This document shows positions 16,680-26,800 of a stretch of 64,000 bases of DNA, one piece after another; position 1 is the first letter of the stretch, and every line of letters starts with the position of its first letter. The notes beneath the pieces were generated by a model. That model was not told the origin of the DNA. It saw only the letters and a program-made list of their open reading frames with translations, and did not search any database. A program made the position numbers and the translations under genes. Origin of the DNA: Gammaproteobacteria bacterium (GTDB lineage Bacteria > Pseudomonadota > Gammaproteobacteria > Burkholderiales > Burkholderiaceae_B); the NCBI GenBank assembly GCA_030832095.1, contig JAURJT010000060.1, positions 62,001 through 126,000 of the forward strand, given 5' to 3'.

Positions 16680-17083
16680 AAACTAAAGCCGTGTTGACCG
16701 ATGCCGATGTCTCTAAAATTTTGGCTGCCTCTAAAGCCCACGCTAACAAAAACAATTGGGCTGTGACCATTGCGGTTGTTGACGATGGCGGCCATCTGTT
16801 GGGTTTACAACGTTTAGATGGTGCACCAGCCATGTCAGCGCATATCGCACCGGCTAAGGCGCACACCTCAGCGCTGTCGCGTCGCGAATCTAAAGTCTAC
16901 GAAGATATTATTAATAACGGCCGTACTTCATTTTTGTCTGCGCCAATGCTGCAAGGCATGCTCGAGGGCGGTGTGCCGATTACGATAGACGGTCAAGTCA
17001 TCGGTGCCGTGGGCGTGTCTGGCGTCAAGTCGTCAGAAGATGCCGAGATCGCTTCGGCTGGCATTGCTGCGTTAACAGCCTAA
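16676..17083 (+). CDS. GlcG/HbpS-family (DUF336) protein
   Basis: A 135-residue single-domain protein of the GlcG/HbpS family: VTIAVVDDGGHLLGLQRLDGA, then the PAKAHTSALSR and GGVPITIDGQVIGAVGVSG blocks. HbpS proteins bind haem or cobalamin; GlcG accompanies glycolate oxidase genes. In other genomes members often accompany catabolic operons without a proven role. GTG 16676 overlaps the prpE stop (GTGA), so it is translationally coupled to prpE. It is followed 54 bases later by acs. Confidence 0.88.
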   Translation: MKTKAVLTDADVSKILAASKAHANKNNWAVTIAVVDDGGHLLGLQRLDGAPAMSAHIAPAKAHTSALSRRESKVYEDIINNGRTSFLSAPMLQGMLEGGVPITIDGQVIGAVGVSGVKSSEDAEIASAGIAALTA

Positions 17084-17137
17084 ACCATAGCCTCAAAAAA
17101 TCACTCATAGATATTGGCCACCTCGGAGACTGCACTC

Positions 17138-19117
17138 ATGGCGAACTCAATCGAATCCACCTTAGTTGAAACGCGTGTCTTTCAACCGCCACAGAACTTT
17201 GTTGAGCAAGCGAATGTGGCTGGCCAGGCTAGCTACCAGGCATTGCTCGAAGCGGCCGATCGCGATCCGGATGCCTTTTGGGCCAAGCAGGCGCGTGAAC
17301 ATTTGCACTGGACTAAGCCGTTTACCAAGGTGCTTGATGAGTCGCGTGCGCCGTTCTTTGAGTGGTTTGGTGATGGCGAGCTCAACGTCTCGGCGAATTG
17401 CTTAGATGCCAATCTTAAAAATGGCAACGCCAGTAAAGTTGCGATTATTTTTGAATCGGACGATGGTGTTGTCAAAAAAATTACCTACCAACAATTACAC
17501 GATCGTGTGTGCCAGTTAGCCAATGGCCTGAAAGCACTGGGCTACAAAAAAGGCGAACGCTCGATCATCTACATGCCCATGTCGATTGAGGCTGTGGTGG
17601 CCATGCAAGCCTGTGCGCGTCTGGGCATCACTCACTCGGTGGTGTTTGGCGGTTTCTCGGCCAAAAGTCTGCACGAACGTATCACCGATGTGGGCGCCAG
17701 CCTGGTGCTGACGGCCGACGAGCAAATGCGAGGCGGCAAGGCGATCGCGCTCAAGCCCGCCGTTGACGAGGCCTTAGCGATGGGCGGTTGCGAAGCCGTG
17801 CGTCATTGCATCGTTTACAAGCGCACTGGCGGAAAAATCGCCTGGGATGCCAAACGTGATGTGTGGTTTCACGATGTTGCTGACAAACAAGCTACCACCT
17901 GCGAACCTGTGGCTGTTGGTGCCGAGCACCCCCTGTTTATTTTGTATACCTCAGGTTCGACCGGCAAACCCAAAGGCGTGCAGCACTCGTCTGGCGGTTA
18001 CTTGTTGTGGGCCAAGCTCACGATGCAATGGGTGTTTGATGCAAAAGCCAATGACATTTTTTGGTGCACGGCTGACGTAGGCTGGGTCACTGGCCACACT
18101 TACATTGCCTATGGCCCCTTGGCCGCTGGGTTGACGCAAATTGTGTTTGAAGGCGTGCCCACTTATCCAAACGCGGGGCGTTTCTGGAAAACCATCCAAG
18201 ATCAAAAAGTTTCAATTTTCTATACGGCACCCACGGCGATCCGCTCGTTGATTAAAACGTCAGACGCCGATGCTGCCGTACATCCTAAGAGTTTTGATTT
18301 GTCGAGCTTGCGCTTGTTGGGGTCGGTCGGCGAGCCAATCAACCCTGAAGCGTGGATGTGGTATCACACCAATGTTGGGGGCGGACGCTGCCCAATCGTT
18401 GATACCTGGTGGCAAACCGAGACTGGCGGGCACATGATTACGCCGATGCCAGGCGCCACACCGTTAAAGCCAGGGTCATGCACAACCCGTTTGCCCGGGA
18501 TCACGGCGGCGATTGTGGATGAAGTGGGTGGCGATGTCGCAGCTGGGCAGGGTGGCTTCTTGGTGATCAAGCGTCCGTGGCCGTCGATGATTCGCGGGAT
18601 CTGGGGCGATCCAGAGCGCTACGTAAAAAGCTATTTTCCGCCAGAGTTGGGTGGCTATTATTTAGCGGGTGATGGCGCGCAATGCGACAAAGATGGCTGC
18701 TTCTGGATTATGGGTCGCATTGACGATGTGCTCAACGTTTCTGGTCATCGCTTGGGCACAATGGAAGTGGAGTCTGCCCTGGTTGCTCACGAAATGGTTG
18801 CAGAGGCTGCTGTGGTGGGGCGCCCAGATGCCACTACCGGCGAAGCAATTGTTGCCTTTGTGGTCTTAAAACGCACACGCCCTGAAGGTGACGAGGCTCT
18901 TGCGTTGGGCAAGCAGCTGCGTGATTGGGTAGCCAAAGAAATTGGCCCAATCGCCAAACCGAAAGAGATTCGTTTTGGCGATAACTTGCCCAAAACACGC
19001 TCAGGCAAAATCATGCGGCGATTGTTGCGCGTCGTGGCAGCAGGCGAGGCCATTACGCAAGATATTTCAACACTTGAAAACCCTGCGATTTTGGATCAGC
19101 TGTCTAAGCCGGTGTAA
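17138..19117 (+). CDS. acs: Acetate-CoA ligase (acetyl-CoA synthetase)
   Basis: A 659-residue Acs of full length. The P-loop is [19 protein letters not shown], the core motif [10 protein letters not shown], and the catalytic, acetylatable lysine is in [24 protein letters not shown] and [18 protein letters not shown] are standard Acs blocks. GGAG lies nine bases before ATG 17138, which is preferred over a TTG 24 bases upstream. It activates acetate for the TCA and glyoxylate cycles. It follows prpE and the HbpS-like gene on the same strand, giving a short-chain fatty acid activation cluster with two paralogous ligases. Confidence 0.95.
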   Translation: MANSIESTLVETRVFQPPQNFVEQANVAGQASYQALLEAADRDPDAFWAKQAREHLHWTKPFTKVLDESRAPFFEWFGDGELNVSANCLDANLKNGNASKVAIIFESDDGVVKKITYQQLHDRVCQLANGLKALGYKKGERSIIYMPMSIEAVVAMQACARLGITHSVVFGGFSAKSLHERITDVGASLVLTADEQMRGGKAIALKPAVDEALAMGGCEAVRHCIVYKRTGGKIAWDAKRDVWFHDVADKQATTCEPVAVGAEHPLFILYTSGSTGKPKGVQHSSGGYLLWAKLTMQWVFDAKANDIFWCTADVGWVTGHTYIAYGPLAAGLTQIVFEGVPTYPNAGRFWKTIQDQKVSIFYTAPTAIRSLIKTSDADAAVHPKSFDLSSLRLLGSVGEPINPEAWMWYHTNVGGGRCPIVDTWWQTETGGHMITPMPGATPLKPGSCTTRLPGITAAIVDEVGGDVAAGQGGFLVIKRPWPSMIRGIWGDPERYVKSYFPPELGGYYLAGDGAQCDKDGCFWIMGRIDDVLNVSGHRLGTMEVESALVAHEMVAEAAVVGRPDATTGEAIVAFVVLKRTRPEGDEALALGKQLRDWVAKEIGPIAKPKEIRFGDNLPKTRSGKIMRRLLRVVAAGEAITQDISTLENPAILDQLSKPV

Positions 19118-19137
19118 AGCAATTGAAGTCGCGTGCT

Positions 19138-19190
19138 CAAGCACCTGAGTCTGAAATTGGCCAAGGTGCTTGTTGTGTTGACACACCTTG
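19138..19190 (+). other. Three-segment RNA structure with two competing hairpins after acs
   Basis: CAAGCACCT (19138-19146) pairs perfectly with AGGTGCTTG (19164-19172). The same middle segment can also pair with a third one, CAAGGTG (19162-19168) with CACCTTG (19184-19190). The two stems exclude each other. There is no T-run, so this is not a plain intrinsic terminator. It lies 21 bases after the acs stop and about 140 bases before the binding-protein gene. Confidence 0.4.
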
Positions 19191-19216
19191 TCAGTATGTT
19201 GGGTTATTTGAATGGC

Positions 19217-19239
19217 TTTTGACGTGCGGCGCGTCAAAA
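19217..19239. promoter_or_regulatory. Inverted repeat upstream of the polar amino-acid ABC operon
   Basis: TTTTGACG-TGCGGCG-CGTCAAAA is a perfect 8+8 inverted repeat with a 7-base centre, 90 bases before the binding-protein gene. It has the shape of a dimeric-repressor operator more than of a terminator. Confidence 0.4.
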
Positions 19240-19328
19240 ATAGTTGCACGATCGGCCATATTGTCGTAAACATTAACTTGAGCGGCTAACGGCCACCTTA
19301 CTTGGTTCATTAAAAAAGGGGACTCCTC

Positions 19329-20150
19329 ATGCAGTTTACTAAACCGTCGGTTGTAAAGTTGCTGGGCCTGCTTGCAGCAACGGCCTTGTTTTCAGGCACA
19401 AGCGCTTGGGCACAGGTTGATACGTTGGCAAGCATTAAACAAAAAGGCAAGATGGTAGTGGGTGTCAAGGCTGATTACAAACCCTTCGGCTATGTTGATC
19501 CGTCCGGAAAAGTTGTGGGTTTTGAAATCGACATGGCCAATGAGATCGCTAAAAAATTAGGCGTATCCATCGAAGTGATCCCTGTCGTGGCGGCCAATCG
19601 TATGGAGTTCGTCAAGCAGGGTCGCACCGATCTGATGATCGCGACGATGTCTTACAAGCCCGATCGCGCTGAAGTGGTGGCGATTCCTGAGCCTTTTTAT
19701 TACGCTAGCGCCGCTGCACTCTTTGCTAAAAAGAACTCTGGCTTAAAGGCCTGGACAGACCTCAAAGGTAAAACTGTGTGCGGTATTCAGGGCGCGTACT
19801 ACAACCGTCGCACGGGCGATGAGTTTGGTGCAAAACTACTGACCTTCAAAGGCTCAACCGAAGCCTTGGCCGCGCTTGAGGCGGGTAATTGTGTTGGGAT
19901 GGTTTTTGACTCAACCTTTTATGCCGGTTTAACCGGCGAGGCAAAATGGGCCGACTACGCCATCATGCTTCCCTTGATCGATCCAGAGCCTTGGGGCATG
20001 GGGCTGCGTAAAGAAGATGCCAAGTTTGCAGCCTTTATTAGTGACACACTCAAAGAGTGGCACAAAACGGGTTTCATCATTGGCCTTGAAAAGAAGTGGG
20101 GCATTTCGCCTTCGCCTTATCTGGTTGAGCAAAACGCAAAGTTCAAATAA
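19329..20150 (+). CDS. Polar amino acid ABC importer, periplasmic binding protein
   Basis: A 273-residue type II periplasmic binding protein (SBP family 3). The signal peptide is MQFTKPSVVKLLGLLAATAL, with cleavage after WA-QV near residue 29. The mature protein begins DTLASIKQKGKMVVGVKADY with the family signature GKVVGFEIDMANEIAKKLGV. GGGGACTCCTC lies just before the ATG. Ligand residues cannot be assigned by eye. It heads an operon with two permeases, a tRNA-editing protein and an ATPase, and lies tail-to-tail with a sarcosine oxidase operon, so a methylated glycine or related amino acid is a reasonable ligand (inference). Confidence 0.9.
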   Translation: MQFTKPSVVKLLGLLAATALFSGTSAWAQVDTLASIKQKGKMVVGVKADYKPFGYVDPSGKVVGFEIDMANEIAKKLGVSIEVIPVVAANRMEFVKQGRTDLMIATMSYKPDRAEVVAIPEPFYYASAAALFAKKNSGLKAWTDLKGKTVCGIQGAYYNRRTGDEFGAKLLTFKGSTEALAALEAGNCVGMVFDSTFYAGLTGEAKWADYAIMLPLIDPEPWGMGLRKEDAKFAAFISDTLKEWHKTGFIIGLEKKWGISPSPYLVEQNAKFK

Positions 20151-20178
20151 ATTGTGTATGCCATAGGCCAAGCAAGTG

Positions 20179-20910
20179 ATGGATAGTGTTTCGGCCTGGT
20201 TTAAATGGCTACATCAAACGAGCGGCATCAAGCTAACGATTTTTTACGATCGCTATGACCGCTCGCGTTTTCTTGAAGGCTTAAGCACTACGCTTGAGTT
20301 GTCGGCGATTGTGATTGTGCTGAGTCTTTTTTTTGGCGCGATTGTTGCTTGGCTGTATGGAACGAAGTATCAATGGCTGCGCCGTTGTGTCGGTGCTTAC
20401 GTGCAACTGTTTCGAAACACACCACCGCTCGTTCAAATTTATTTTTTTTATTTTGCGATCGCACCACTCTTGCCGAAGGTGGGGGGCGCGCCGCTATTGG
20501 GCTCCATGGGCTGGGCGATTGTCGCACTGACTTTGCTTGAGACCGCTTTTACGGCAGAGATTTTTAGGGCGGGTATTGAAGCCGTCCCTAAAGCGACGAT
20601 TGAGGCGGCCAAGGCCCTGGGCTATTCGCGTGCGCAAATCTTCAGGCGAGTGGTGTTTCCGTTAGCCTTACGCGTGACGATGCCCGCGCTGAATAACAAC
20701 CTTGTGAATCTGGTTAAAACGACCACCTTAGGCTATGCGATCGCCGTGCCCGAACTGCTTTATATGTCTGGGCAAATTTGGTCTGAACAAGTCAACGTGA
20801 CTGAAATGATGATTGTGCTGTTGTTTACCTACATCGCTATTGTTGGTTTGATCAATCAGTTGATGCAGTGGTTTGAAAAAAGATTGTATGTTCCAGGATT
20901 TGGTCAATGA
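20179..20910 (+). CDS. Polar amino acid ABC importer permease 1 (HisM/GlnP type)
   Basis: A 243-residue permease with five or so membrane helices. The family signature is AKALGYSRAQIFRRVVFPLALRV near residues 145-168, and YVQLFRNTPPLVQIYF precedes it. Adjacent GTG 20176 and ATG 20179 could both start translation; ATG is given. The gene begins 28 bases after the binding-protein stop and overlaps permease 2 by ATGA. It forms the heterodimeric channel with permease 2. Confidence 0.9.
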   Translation: MDSVSAWFKWLHQTSGIKLTIFYDRYDRSRFLEGLSTTLELSAIVIVLSLFFGAIVAWLYGTKYQWLRRCVGAYVQLFRNTPPLVQIYFFYFAIAPLLPKVGGAPLLGSMGWAIVALTLLETAFTAEIFRAGIEAVPKATIEAAKALGYSRAQIFRRVVFPLALRVTMPALNNNLVNLVKTTTLGYAIAVPELLYMSGQIWSEQVNVTEMMIVLLFTYIAIVGLINQLMQWFEKRLYVPGFGQ

Positions 20911-21800
20911 AACGTAGTCCTCAGTCGTCGCGGCGGGCTGTCAGCCCAAGTGAGTTTCCTGATACGCTCTCGGTCATGCTCCCTTTTCGTTTGCGGCCCC
21001 AAGTCGGTACGATGGATCGCTCGAGTGGCGGTGGTTTGTTTGTTTGGCAAACGGGGGTGCTACTGTTAGCGGCGTTCGTCGGCTCAGTGGCAACCGCACA
21101 GGTTCAAGCGGCTGCCTCTCAAGCCTCGGTATGGAGCCTGCTATTGAAATGGACCCCTCTGTTAGCGCAAGGGTTTTTGTTCAATCTTGCGATTAGCTTT
21201 ATGGCGATGCTGCTCGGGACGGCTGCGGGTATCGGTTTGGGGCTCGCCCGGGTGTCACTGTTTGCGCCAGTGCGTGGCACCTCTTGGCTAGTGGTGCAAT
21301 TCTTTCGCAATGCGCCTTGGCTGGTATTACTGTTTTTTGTGATGTTTTTGATGCCCTTCGAGTTCAAAATTGGGCAGCACACGATACCGTTTCCGGATTG
21401 GATCAAATCGACCATTGGTTTGGCGTTGCCGATCATGGCCAATATCGCCGAGATTGTGCGCGGTGCTGTGCAATCGATCCCGTCGGCGCAATGGGAGGCG
21501 GCGCGTTCGCTTGCGTTCAGTCGTCGGCAAATTTTATGGCAAATCATTTTGCCGCAATGTATTAAGCGCATGCTGCCATCGTGGATGAATTGGTACGCTA
21601 TTCTGACGATGGCCACCACGTTGGCCTCGATTGTCGGGGTGTCCGAGGTGATGACAACGGTTGGCCACATTACTGCAGCCGAGGCGCGCACTGACTTTTT
21701 GATACCGATCTACAGCTATGTACTGTTATGGTTCTTTTTATACTGCTACCCCATTGCTTGTTACACACGCCGCCTTGAGTCGCGCTTTGCTGAGCGCTGA
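20907..21800 (+). CDS. Polar amino acid ABC importer permease 2 (HisQ/GlnP type)
   Basis: A 297-residue permease with a longer N-terminus than permease 1: about 40 mostly polar residues, then a hydrophobic helix near 47-65. The conserved VVQFFRNAPWLVLLFF and the coupling-loop signature EAARSLAFSRRQILWQIILPQ are present. It overlaps permease 1 by four bases. After it come 138 bases with no gene I can support before the tRNA-editing gene, so the ATPase may be expressed from read-through or from a second promoter. Confidence 0.88.
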   Translation: MKRSPQSSRRAVSPSEFPDTLSVMLPFRLRPQVGTMDRSSGGGLFVWQTGVLLLAAFVGSVATAQVQAAASQASVWSLLLKWTPLLAQGFLFNLAISFMAMLLGTAAGIGLGLARVSLFAPVRGTSWLVVQFFRNAPWLVLLFFVMFLMPFEFKIGQHTIPFPDWIKSTIGLALPIMANIAEIVRGAVQSIPSAQWEAARSLAFSRRQILWQIILPQCIKRMLPSWMNWYAILTMATTLASIVGVSEVMTTVGHITAAEARTDFLIPIYSYVLLWFFLYCYPIACYTRRLESRFAER

Positions 21801-21938
21801 GTCCTGTCGATTTTTAAATGCAGTTTGAGAGATTGTGTGGCAGACCTCGTCGGTCACAGGGGGTAAGCGCGCATGGTGCAGCCGTCTAGTTTGGAGTGCC
21901 GAATTCAAAGATCAGATTAAACCGAAGCAGATACAACG

Positions 21939-22463
21939 ATGAACCAGCCACTCAGCTCGAGACTACAAGATTTTCTGACGACGCATGCAATCAAGCTCGA
22001 GCGTCACGAGCATGCGGCCGTGATGACGGTTGCTGAATCTGAATTGCTCGTGCCAGCCTTGCCTGGTGCTAAAACAAAGAATCTGTTTTTGCGGGATAAA
22101 AAAGGCCTGAAGCATTTTTTGGTGACTATACCCGCTGCCTTAAGTGTGAATCTCAATCAGTTGGGCGATTTGCTGGGTGCTGGTCGGTTGGGCTTTGCCT
22201 CGGCCGATCGGTTGTTGACGCATTTGGGCGTCACACCTGGCTCAGTGAGCATGCTCGGCCTGGTCAACGACACGGCACATAACGTACAGTTTGTAATAGA
22301 TCAGACCTTGTGGGATGCCCCGGCTTTGCAAGCGCATCCTTTGATCAATACGGCGACGATGATCGTGCCACACACCGACTTAGTCAGGTTTTTAACAGCC
22401 ACTGGGCACGAACCTCAAATCATTTCTGTACCCGCCAATCAGGCAGAGGAGCCCGCATCATGA
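21939..22463 (+). CDS. YbaK/ProX-type aminoacyl-tRNA(Pro) deacylase
   Basis: A 174-residue editing-domain protein of the ProX/PrdX (INS-like) family. It opens [31 protein letters not shown] and carries the catalytic-site [12 protein letters not shown], the [26 protein letters not shown] block and the C-terminal [11 protein letters not shown]. Free-standing ProX proteins hydrolyse Ala-tRNA(Pro). Its ATG follows no strong ribosome site. Its stop overlaps the start of the ABC ATPase gene (ATGA), so it sits inside a transporter operon, which is unusual for a tRNA-quality-control gene. Confidence 0.88.
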   Translation: MNQPLSSRLQDFLTTHAIKLERHEHAAVMTVAESELLVPALPGAKTKNLFLRDKKGLKHFLVTIPAALSVNLNQLGDLLGAGRLGFASADRLLTHLGVTPGSVSMLGLVNDTAHNVQFVIDQTLWDAPALQAHPLINTATMIVPHTDLVRFLTATGHEPQIISVPANQAEEPAS

Positions 22464-23215
22464 TTTTGTCTTCTTCAGAGCAGCCAATCGTTCGAATCCA
22501 TGACGTTCATAAAGCGTTTGGCACAGTGAACGTCTTACGCGGCATATCCTTAGCAGTTTCTGCTGGGCAAGCAGTTTGTGTGATTGGGCCCTCGGGTTCA
22601 GGCAAATCGACTCTATTGCGTTGTATCAATGGTCTGATTCCGGTGGATCGCGGTGAGGTGTTTGTGGGTGAGCATGCCGTGCATACCCTTAAATCCGACC
22701 ATGACATGATCACCTTGCGCAAAGATGTATCGATTGTATTTCAGCAGTACAACCTGTTTCCGCATAAAACGGCGCTGCAAAACGTAATGATGGCGCCAAT
22801 ACAAGTCTTGGGGCAAGCTCAAGATGAAGTGCGTGAACGCGCGGTGAGTTTGTTAAAAAAAGTGCGCCTCGAAGATAAGTTGAATAACTACCCGGGTGAG
22901 CTTTCGGGTGGTCAGCAGCAACGTGTGGCGATCGCACGCGCCTTAGCGATGCAACCCTCGGTGATGCTGTTTGATGAGGTCACAGCGGCCCTTGATCCCG
23001 AAACACGTAAAGAGGTGTTACTCACGATCCGCCAACTAGTCGAAGAAGGCATGACCTCGATCTTGGTGACACACGAAATGGCCTTCGCTCGCGAAATCGC
23101 TGATCGCGTGTACTTTACCGATCAAGGTGTGATTGTCGAAGAAGGCACGCCACAGCAGATTTTTGACGAGCCGCAAGTGCAAAGAACCAAGGCTTTTCTT
23201 GAACAGGTTCTTTAG
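22460..23215 (+). CDS. Polar amino acid ABC importer ATP-binding protein
   Basis: A 251-residue GlnQ/HisP-type ATPase: Walker [11 protein letters not shown]-loop [17 protein letters not shown], signature [15 protein letters not shown], Walker [15 protein letters not shown] and the switch histidine in VTHEM. The start ATG 22460 ([16 protein letters not shown]) overlaps the ProX stop. It powers the two permeases upstream. Its TAG stop (23213-23215) overlaps the TAA stop of soxG on the other strand. Confidence 0.93.
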   Translation: MILSSSEQPIVRIHDVHKAFGTVNVLRGISLAVSAGQAVCVIGPSGSGKSTLLRCINGLIPVDRGEVFVGEHAVHTLKSDHDMITLRKDVSIVFQQYNLFPHKTALQNVMMAPIQVLGQAQDEVRERAVSLLKKVRLEDKLNNYPGELSGGQQQRVAIARALAMQPSVMLFDEVTAALDPETRKEVLLTIRQLVEEGMTSILVTHEMAFAREIADRVYFTDQGVIVEEGTPQQIFDEPQVQRTKAFLEQVL

Positions 23216-23805
23216 GGCTCGACCCTTAAGCCAAATTCGGCGCCGGCCTCAAGCAAGGCCTCAAGCACATGTTCGGCATAACCTCTAAAAACTAACAGTT
23301 CAAAAGCCAGTTCGTCTGGGCCGCGTGCAAGCGTCATGCCAATATGCCCGAAACGAGTGTTCGTTGCTGAACCGACGGCAAAGTGCTCTAACGCTAAATC
23401 CAGGCTGCAAAACTTGTTGAGCGTGCGTGGTGCTGCGACGCCTGACACAAGGATAGCGGTGCGCGCATGACTCAAGTCGACTACGCTTGCGAAGCCACCG
23501 AGTGCGACACGCAAAGCGTGTGCTTGAATCGTTGCATACGGGTCACCTACGATTTGCCAAATGCCTGGCCCAAGCAAGCGTACGCTAAAGATCGTGTTGC
23601 TGGTCATCTGATTGGGTGAGGGCAGATCAATATTTAAGACTGAGGCAAGCGCCGCAGCAGCCTCTGGTTGTGTTGAGCTAAACGCCGAGACCTGCAAAAT
23701 AGTCAGTGGCCAACGTTCAGAGACGGTGACTGCTGCCTGAGCGAGTTGATGCGTCTTAGAAGCCTGCGTAAGCAGTGCTGCGATGGCAGAGCGGCGCTCG
23801 ATCAT
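23212..23805 (-). CDS. soxG: Sarcosine oxidase gamma subunit
   Basis: A 197-residue gamma subunit, last gene of soxBDAG. Recognised by position and by the weakly conserved [10 protein letters not shown] and [29 protein letters not shown] segments, related to the GcvT-like fold. It caps the heterotetramer and probably contacts alpha. It overlaps soxA by four bases. Its stop codon overlaps that of the ABC ATPase on the opposite strand. Sequence drift in this subunit is normal for the family. Confidence 0.88.
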   Translation of the reverse strand: MIERRSAIAALLTQASKTHQLAQAAVTVSERWPLTILQVSAFSSTQPEAAAALASVLNIDLPSPNQMTSNTIFSVRLLGPGIWQIVGDPYATIQAHALRVALGGFASVVDLSHARTAILVSGVAAPRTLNKFCSLDLALEHFAVGSATNTRFGHIGMTLARGPDELAFELLVFRGYAEHVLEALLEAGAEFGLRVEP

Positions 23806-26800
23806 GGTTGCCCCCCTTTTAAACGCTGGTGATCGGGATCAACGAAGACGGGTGATACGACGCGCACGCGTACAAACTCATTAGAGAGCGGTGAGGCAGC
23901 GATCATCTCTTGGCCAAGCCGACTTGCACCATTGTCTAAAAAAGCAAGTGCAATCGAGTGCCCTAAAAACTCGCTCGGTGTTGACGAGCTGACAAATCCT
24001 TGCTTAGCGACCACACCCGGCGCACGTGCCTCGAGTTCAGTCGCCACTAATTGACTACCTGCGCGAATTGTTGCAACGCCATCGACAGGTATGAGACCAA
24101 CGAGGCTTGCGCGACGGGTGTCGGTGAGCCCAGAGCGTTTTGCGAGTGCTGCGCCGATGAAGCCGCTATTTTTTCTGACAAGCTTGCCTAAGCCAAGGTC
24201 TGCAGGCGTAGTGCGCCCATCAAGCTCGTTGCCTGCAACGTGGCCTTTTTCGATTCGTAATACGCCCATGGCTTCAGTGCCGTACACCGTGATACCAAAG
24301 GTTTGACCACAGTCAAGGATACGCACCCAGAGATCTTCGCCATAATCAGCGCCAATCGCGAGTTCGTACGCGCACTCGCCCGAGTAACTCATCCGGTAAA
24401 CGATCAGTTCAATCCCTTCAATTTGCGTCTGCATCACCGCAAGATGGGGTAAAGCAGAATCTGACACATCGCAATGCGGTAAAAGCGCGGCTAACACTTC
24501 ACGTGAACGTGGACCTGCCAGGGCGAATTGAGCAAATTGCTCAGTGACTGAGACTGCGTGACAGCGTAGCTCAGGCCAGGCGACTTGGAGCATGAGCTCA
24601 AGATAGCTCTGTACTTTGCCTGCGTTTGCCGTGGTGGTTGAGATCAGATAATGGTGTTCGCCAAGCCGTGCGACGGTACCGTCATCCATGACAATGCCGT
24701 CTTCACGCAGCATCAAGCCGTAGCGCAATTTCCCAACGGCTAGGTTGGCAAAGTTATTGCAATACACCCGTTGAATCAACTCAAGCGCGTCAGGGCCTTG
24801 GATATCAATCTTTCCTAGGGTGCCCACATCAACCAAACCAACGGTTTGACGCACTGCTAAGTTTTCACGGCGCCAAGCAGCATCATAGGTTTCATTTGGT
24901 CGCAGATAGGTTTTGGGACGTAACCAGTGTCCGACCGTGGTCATCGGCGCCCCTTGAGCGAGATGCCAGCCGTGCAAAGCAGTGCGTCGCACAGGGGTGT
25001 GGTGCTTGCCGGTCTCGGCGCCACCAAACAGGCCGAGCGCAACTGGCGTGTAGGGCGGGCGAAAGGTGGTTGTGCCCACCGCTGCAATGGGTTGCTCTCT
25101 TAAGGCCGCCATTAGTGCCAGGCCATTGACGTTTGACGTCTTGCCCTGATCAGTACCCATGCCTAGTGTGGTGTAACGTTTCAGGTGTTCAACCGAGCGA
25201 AAATTTTCGCGATGGGCCAGCTCGATGTCTTCAACAGTGACGTCGTCTTGAATGTCGATAAAGCGCTTTCCATGCGAGGCTACTTTTGACATCTGCCACA
25301 GCGGTTCAAGTGCGAAGTTCGTCTCGGGCTCGGCGCGCGATGCATGGTAAAGCAAGGCACCTTGCGGGCTGCTCGCTGAGTTTGCGCAGGCTTGCTCGCC
25401 GGCCACGGCACCTTGCGTAAGTGCGCCTGGTAAGGTGTATTCGCCATTAGCGGCACCAACAGGCACCAAATTTTGCACAACACTCTCTGGCACAAAGGCT
25501 GTGAGTTTTTCGTCAAAGCGCAGTTTGCCACCGGCTTGCGAATACAGGTGTACGGTGGGACTCCAGCCCCCCGAATTACCCAGCAGATCGCACTCGATTT
25601 TTTGAGCGCCCGTGCCATCGCGACCTAAGACGCTAACCGCCTGCACAGTTTGCCCATGCACAGCGGTGATATATGAGTAGCCCACATAGTCAACGCCAGC
25701 GCTACGAAGGCGATTCACCAGTTGTGCACCGACGGTACGGCGCGTGTCGATGAGTGTCACAGTTTGTGCCCCGGCCTCTTTGGCATCTAAGGCGCTGCGA
25801 TAGGCATCGTCGTTGTTGGTAAAAATGACAATCTTGCGCCCTGGCAGTACAGCATACTGATTGATATAGGTACGAAGTGCCGAGGCTAGCATGATGCCTG
25901 GTTTGTCATTGTCTGCAAACACTAGGGGGCGTTCAATACTACCGCTGGCCAAAATCACGCGCGCGCAGCGCAAATGAAGTAAGCGCTGTCGAGGCGTGTG
26001 CACTGGTGACTGCGCCAAGTGATCAGTGATCCGTTCTGCAATCGTGACAAGGCCGTGATCATAGACGCCGCTCACGGTACTGCGCGGCAATAAACGCACG
26101 TTTGGGTAACCGCGCAGTGCTGCGATTGTTTGATCGACCCATTCACTTGCGCGCATGTCGTCGATGAGCTTGTTTTCCCATAGCGCCGAACCACCAAGTT
26201 CGCCGCGCTCGTCGGCCAGTACGATGCGCTTGCCGCTACGTGCTGCAGCCAAGGCCGCAGACAGGCCAGCAGGCCCGCCGCCCACAATTAACACGTCACA
26301 GTGTGCATATTCGTAAGCGTAGTGATCTGGGTCTTTGTGTCGAGGCGCTTTGCCCAAACCTGCCGCGCGCCGAATCTGATGTTCGTAAAACATCCAGAAT
26401 TTTTTTGGCCACATAAAGGTTTTGTAATAAAACCCTGCAGGCAATAAAGCAGAGAATTTTTGGTTGATGGCACGCCAGTCAAAGCGCAGACTTGGCCAGC
26501 GATTTTGACTGGTTGCCTCAAGGCCATCAAACAGCTCGATGACCGTCGCGCGCGTATTAGGCTCGGTCAGTGCGCCCGAGCGCAGTTGCACCAGGGCATT
26601 GGGCTCTTCGGGGCCCGCGCTATAGATGCCGCGCGGGCGATGATACTTAAAACTACGCCCTACCAGTTTGACGCCATTGGCTAATAGGGCAGAGGCCAGA
26701 GTATCTCCCTGATAGCCATAATATGTCGTGCCGTCAAAACTAAAGCGTAATGGTTTGCTGCGCGTCAGGCGGCCACCCTGCTCAAGTCGGTTAGGCTGAG

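Noticed and set aside
21801-21938. A 23-codon frame (start near 21819) between permease 2 and proX as a small gene
   Set aside because: It has no ribosome site and no recognisable feature; nothing separates it from chance.
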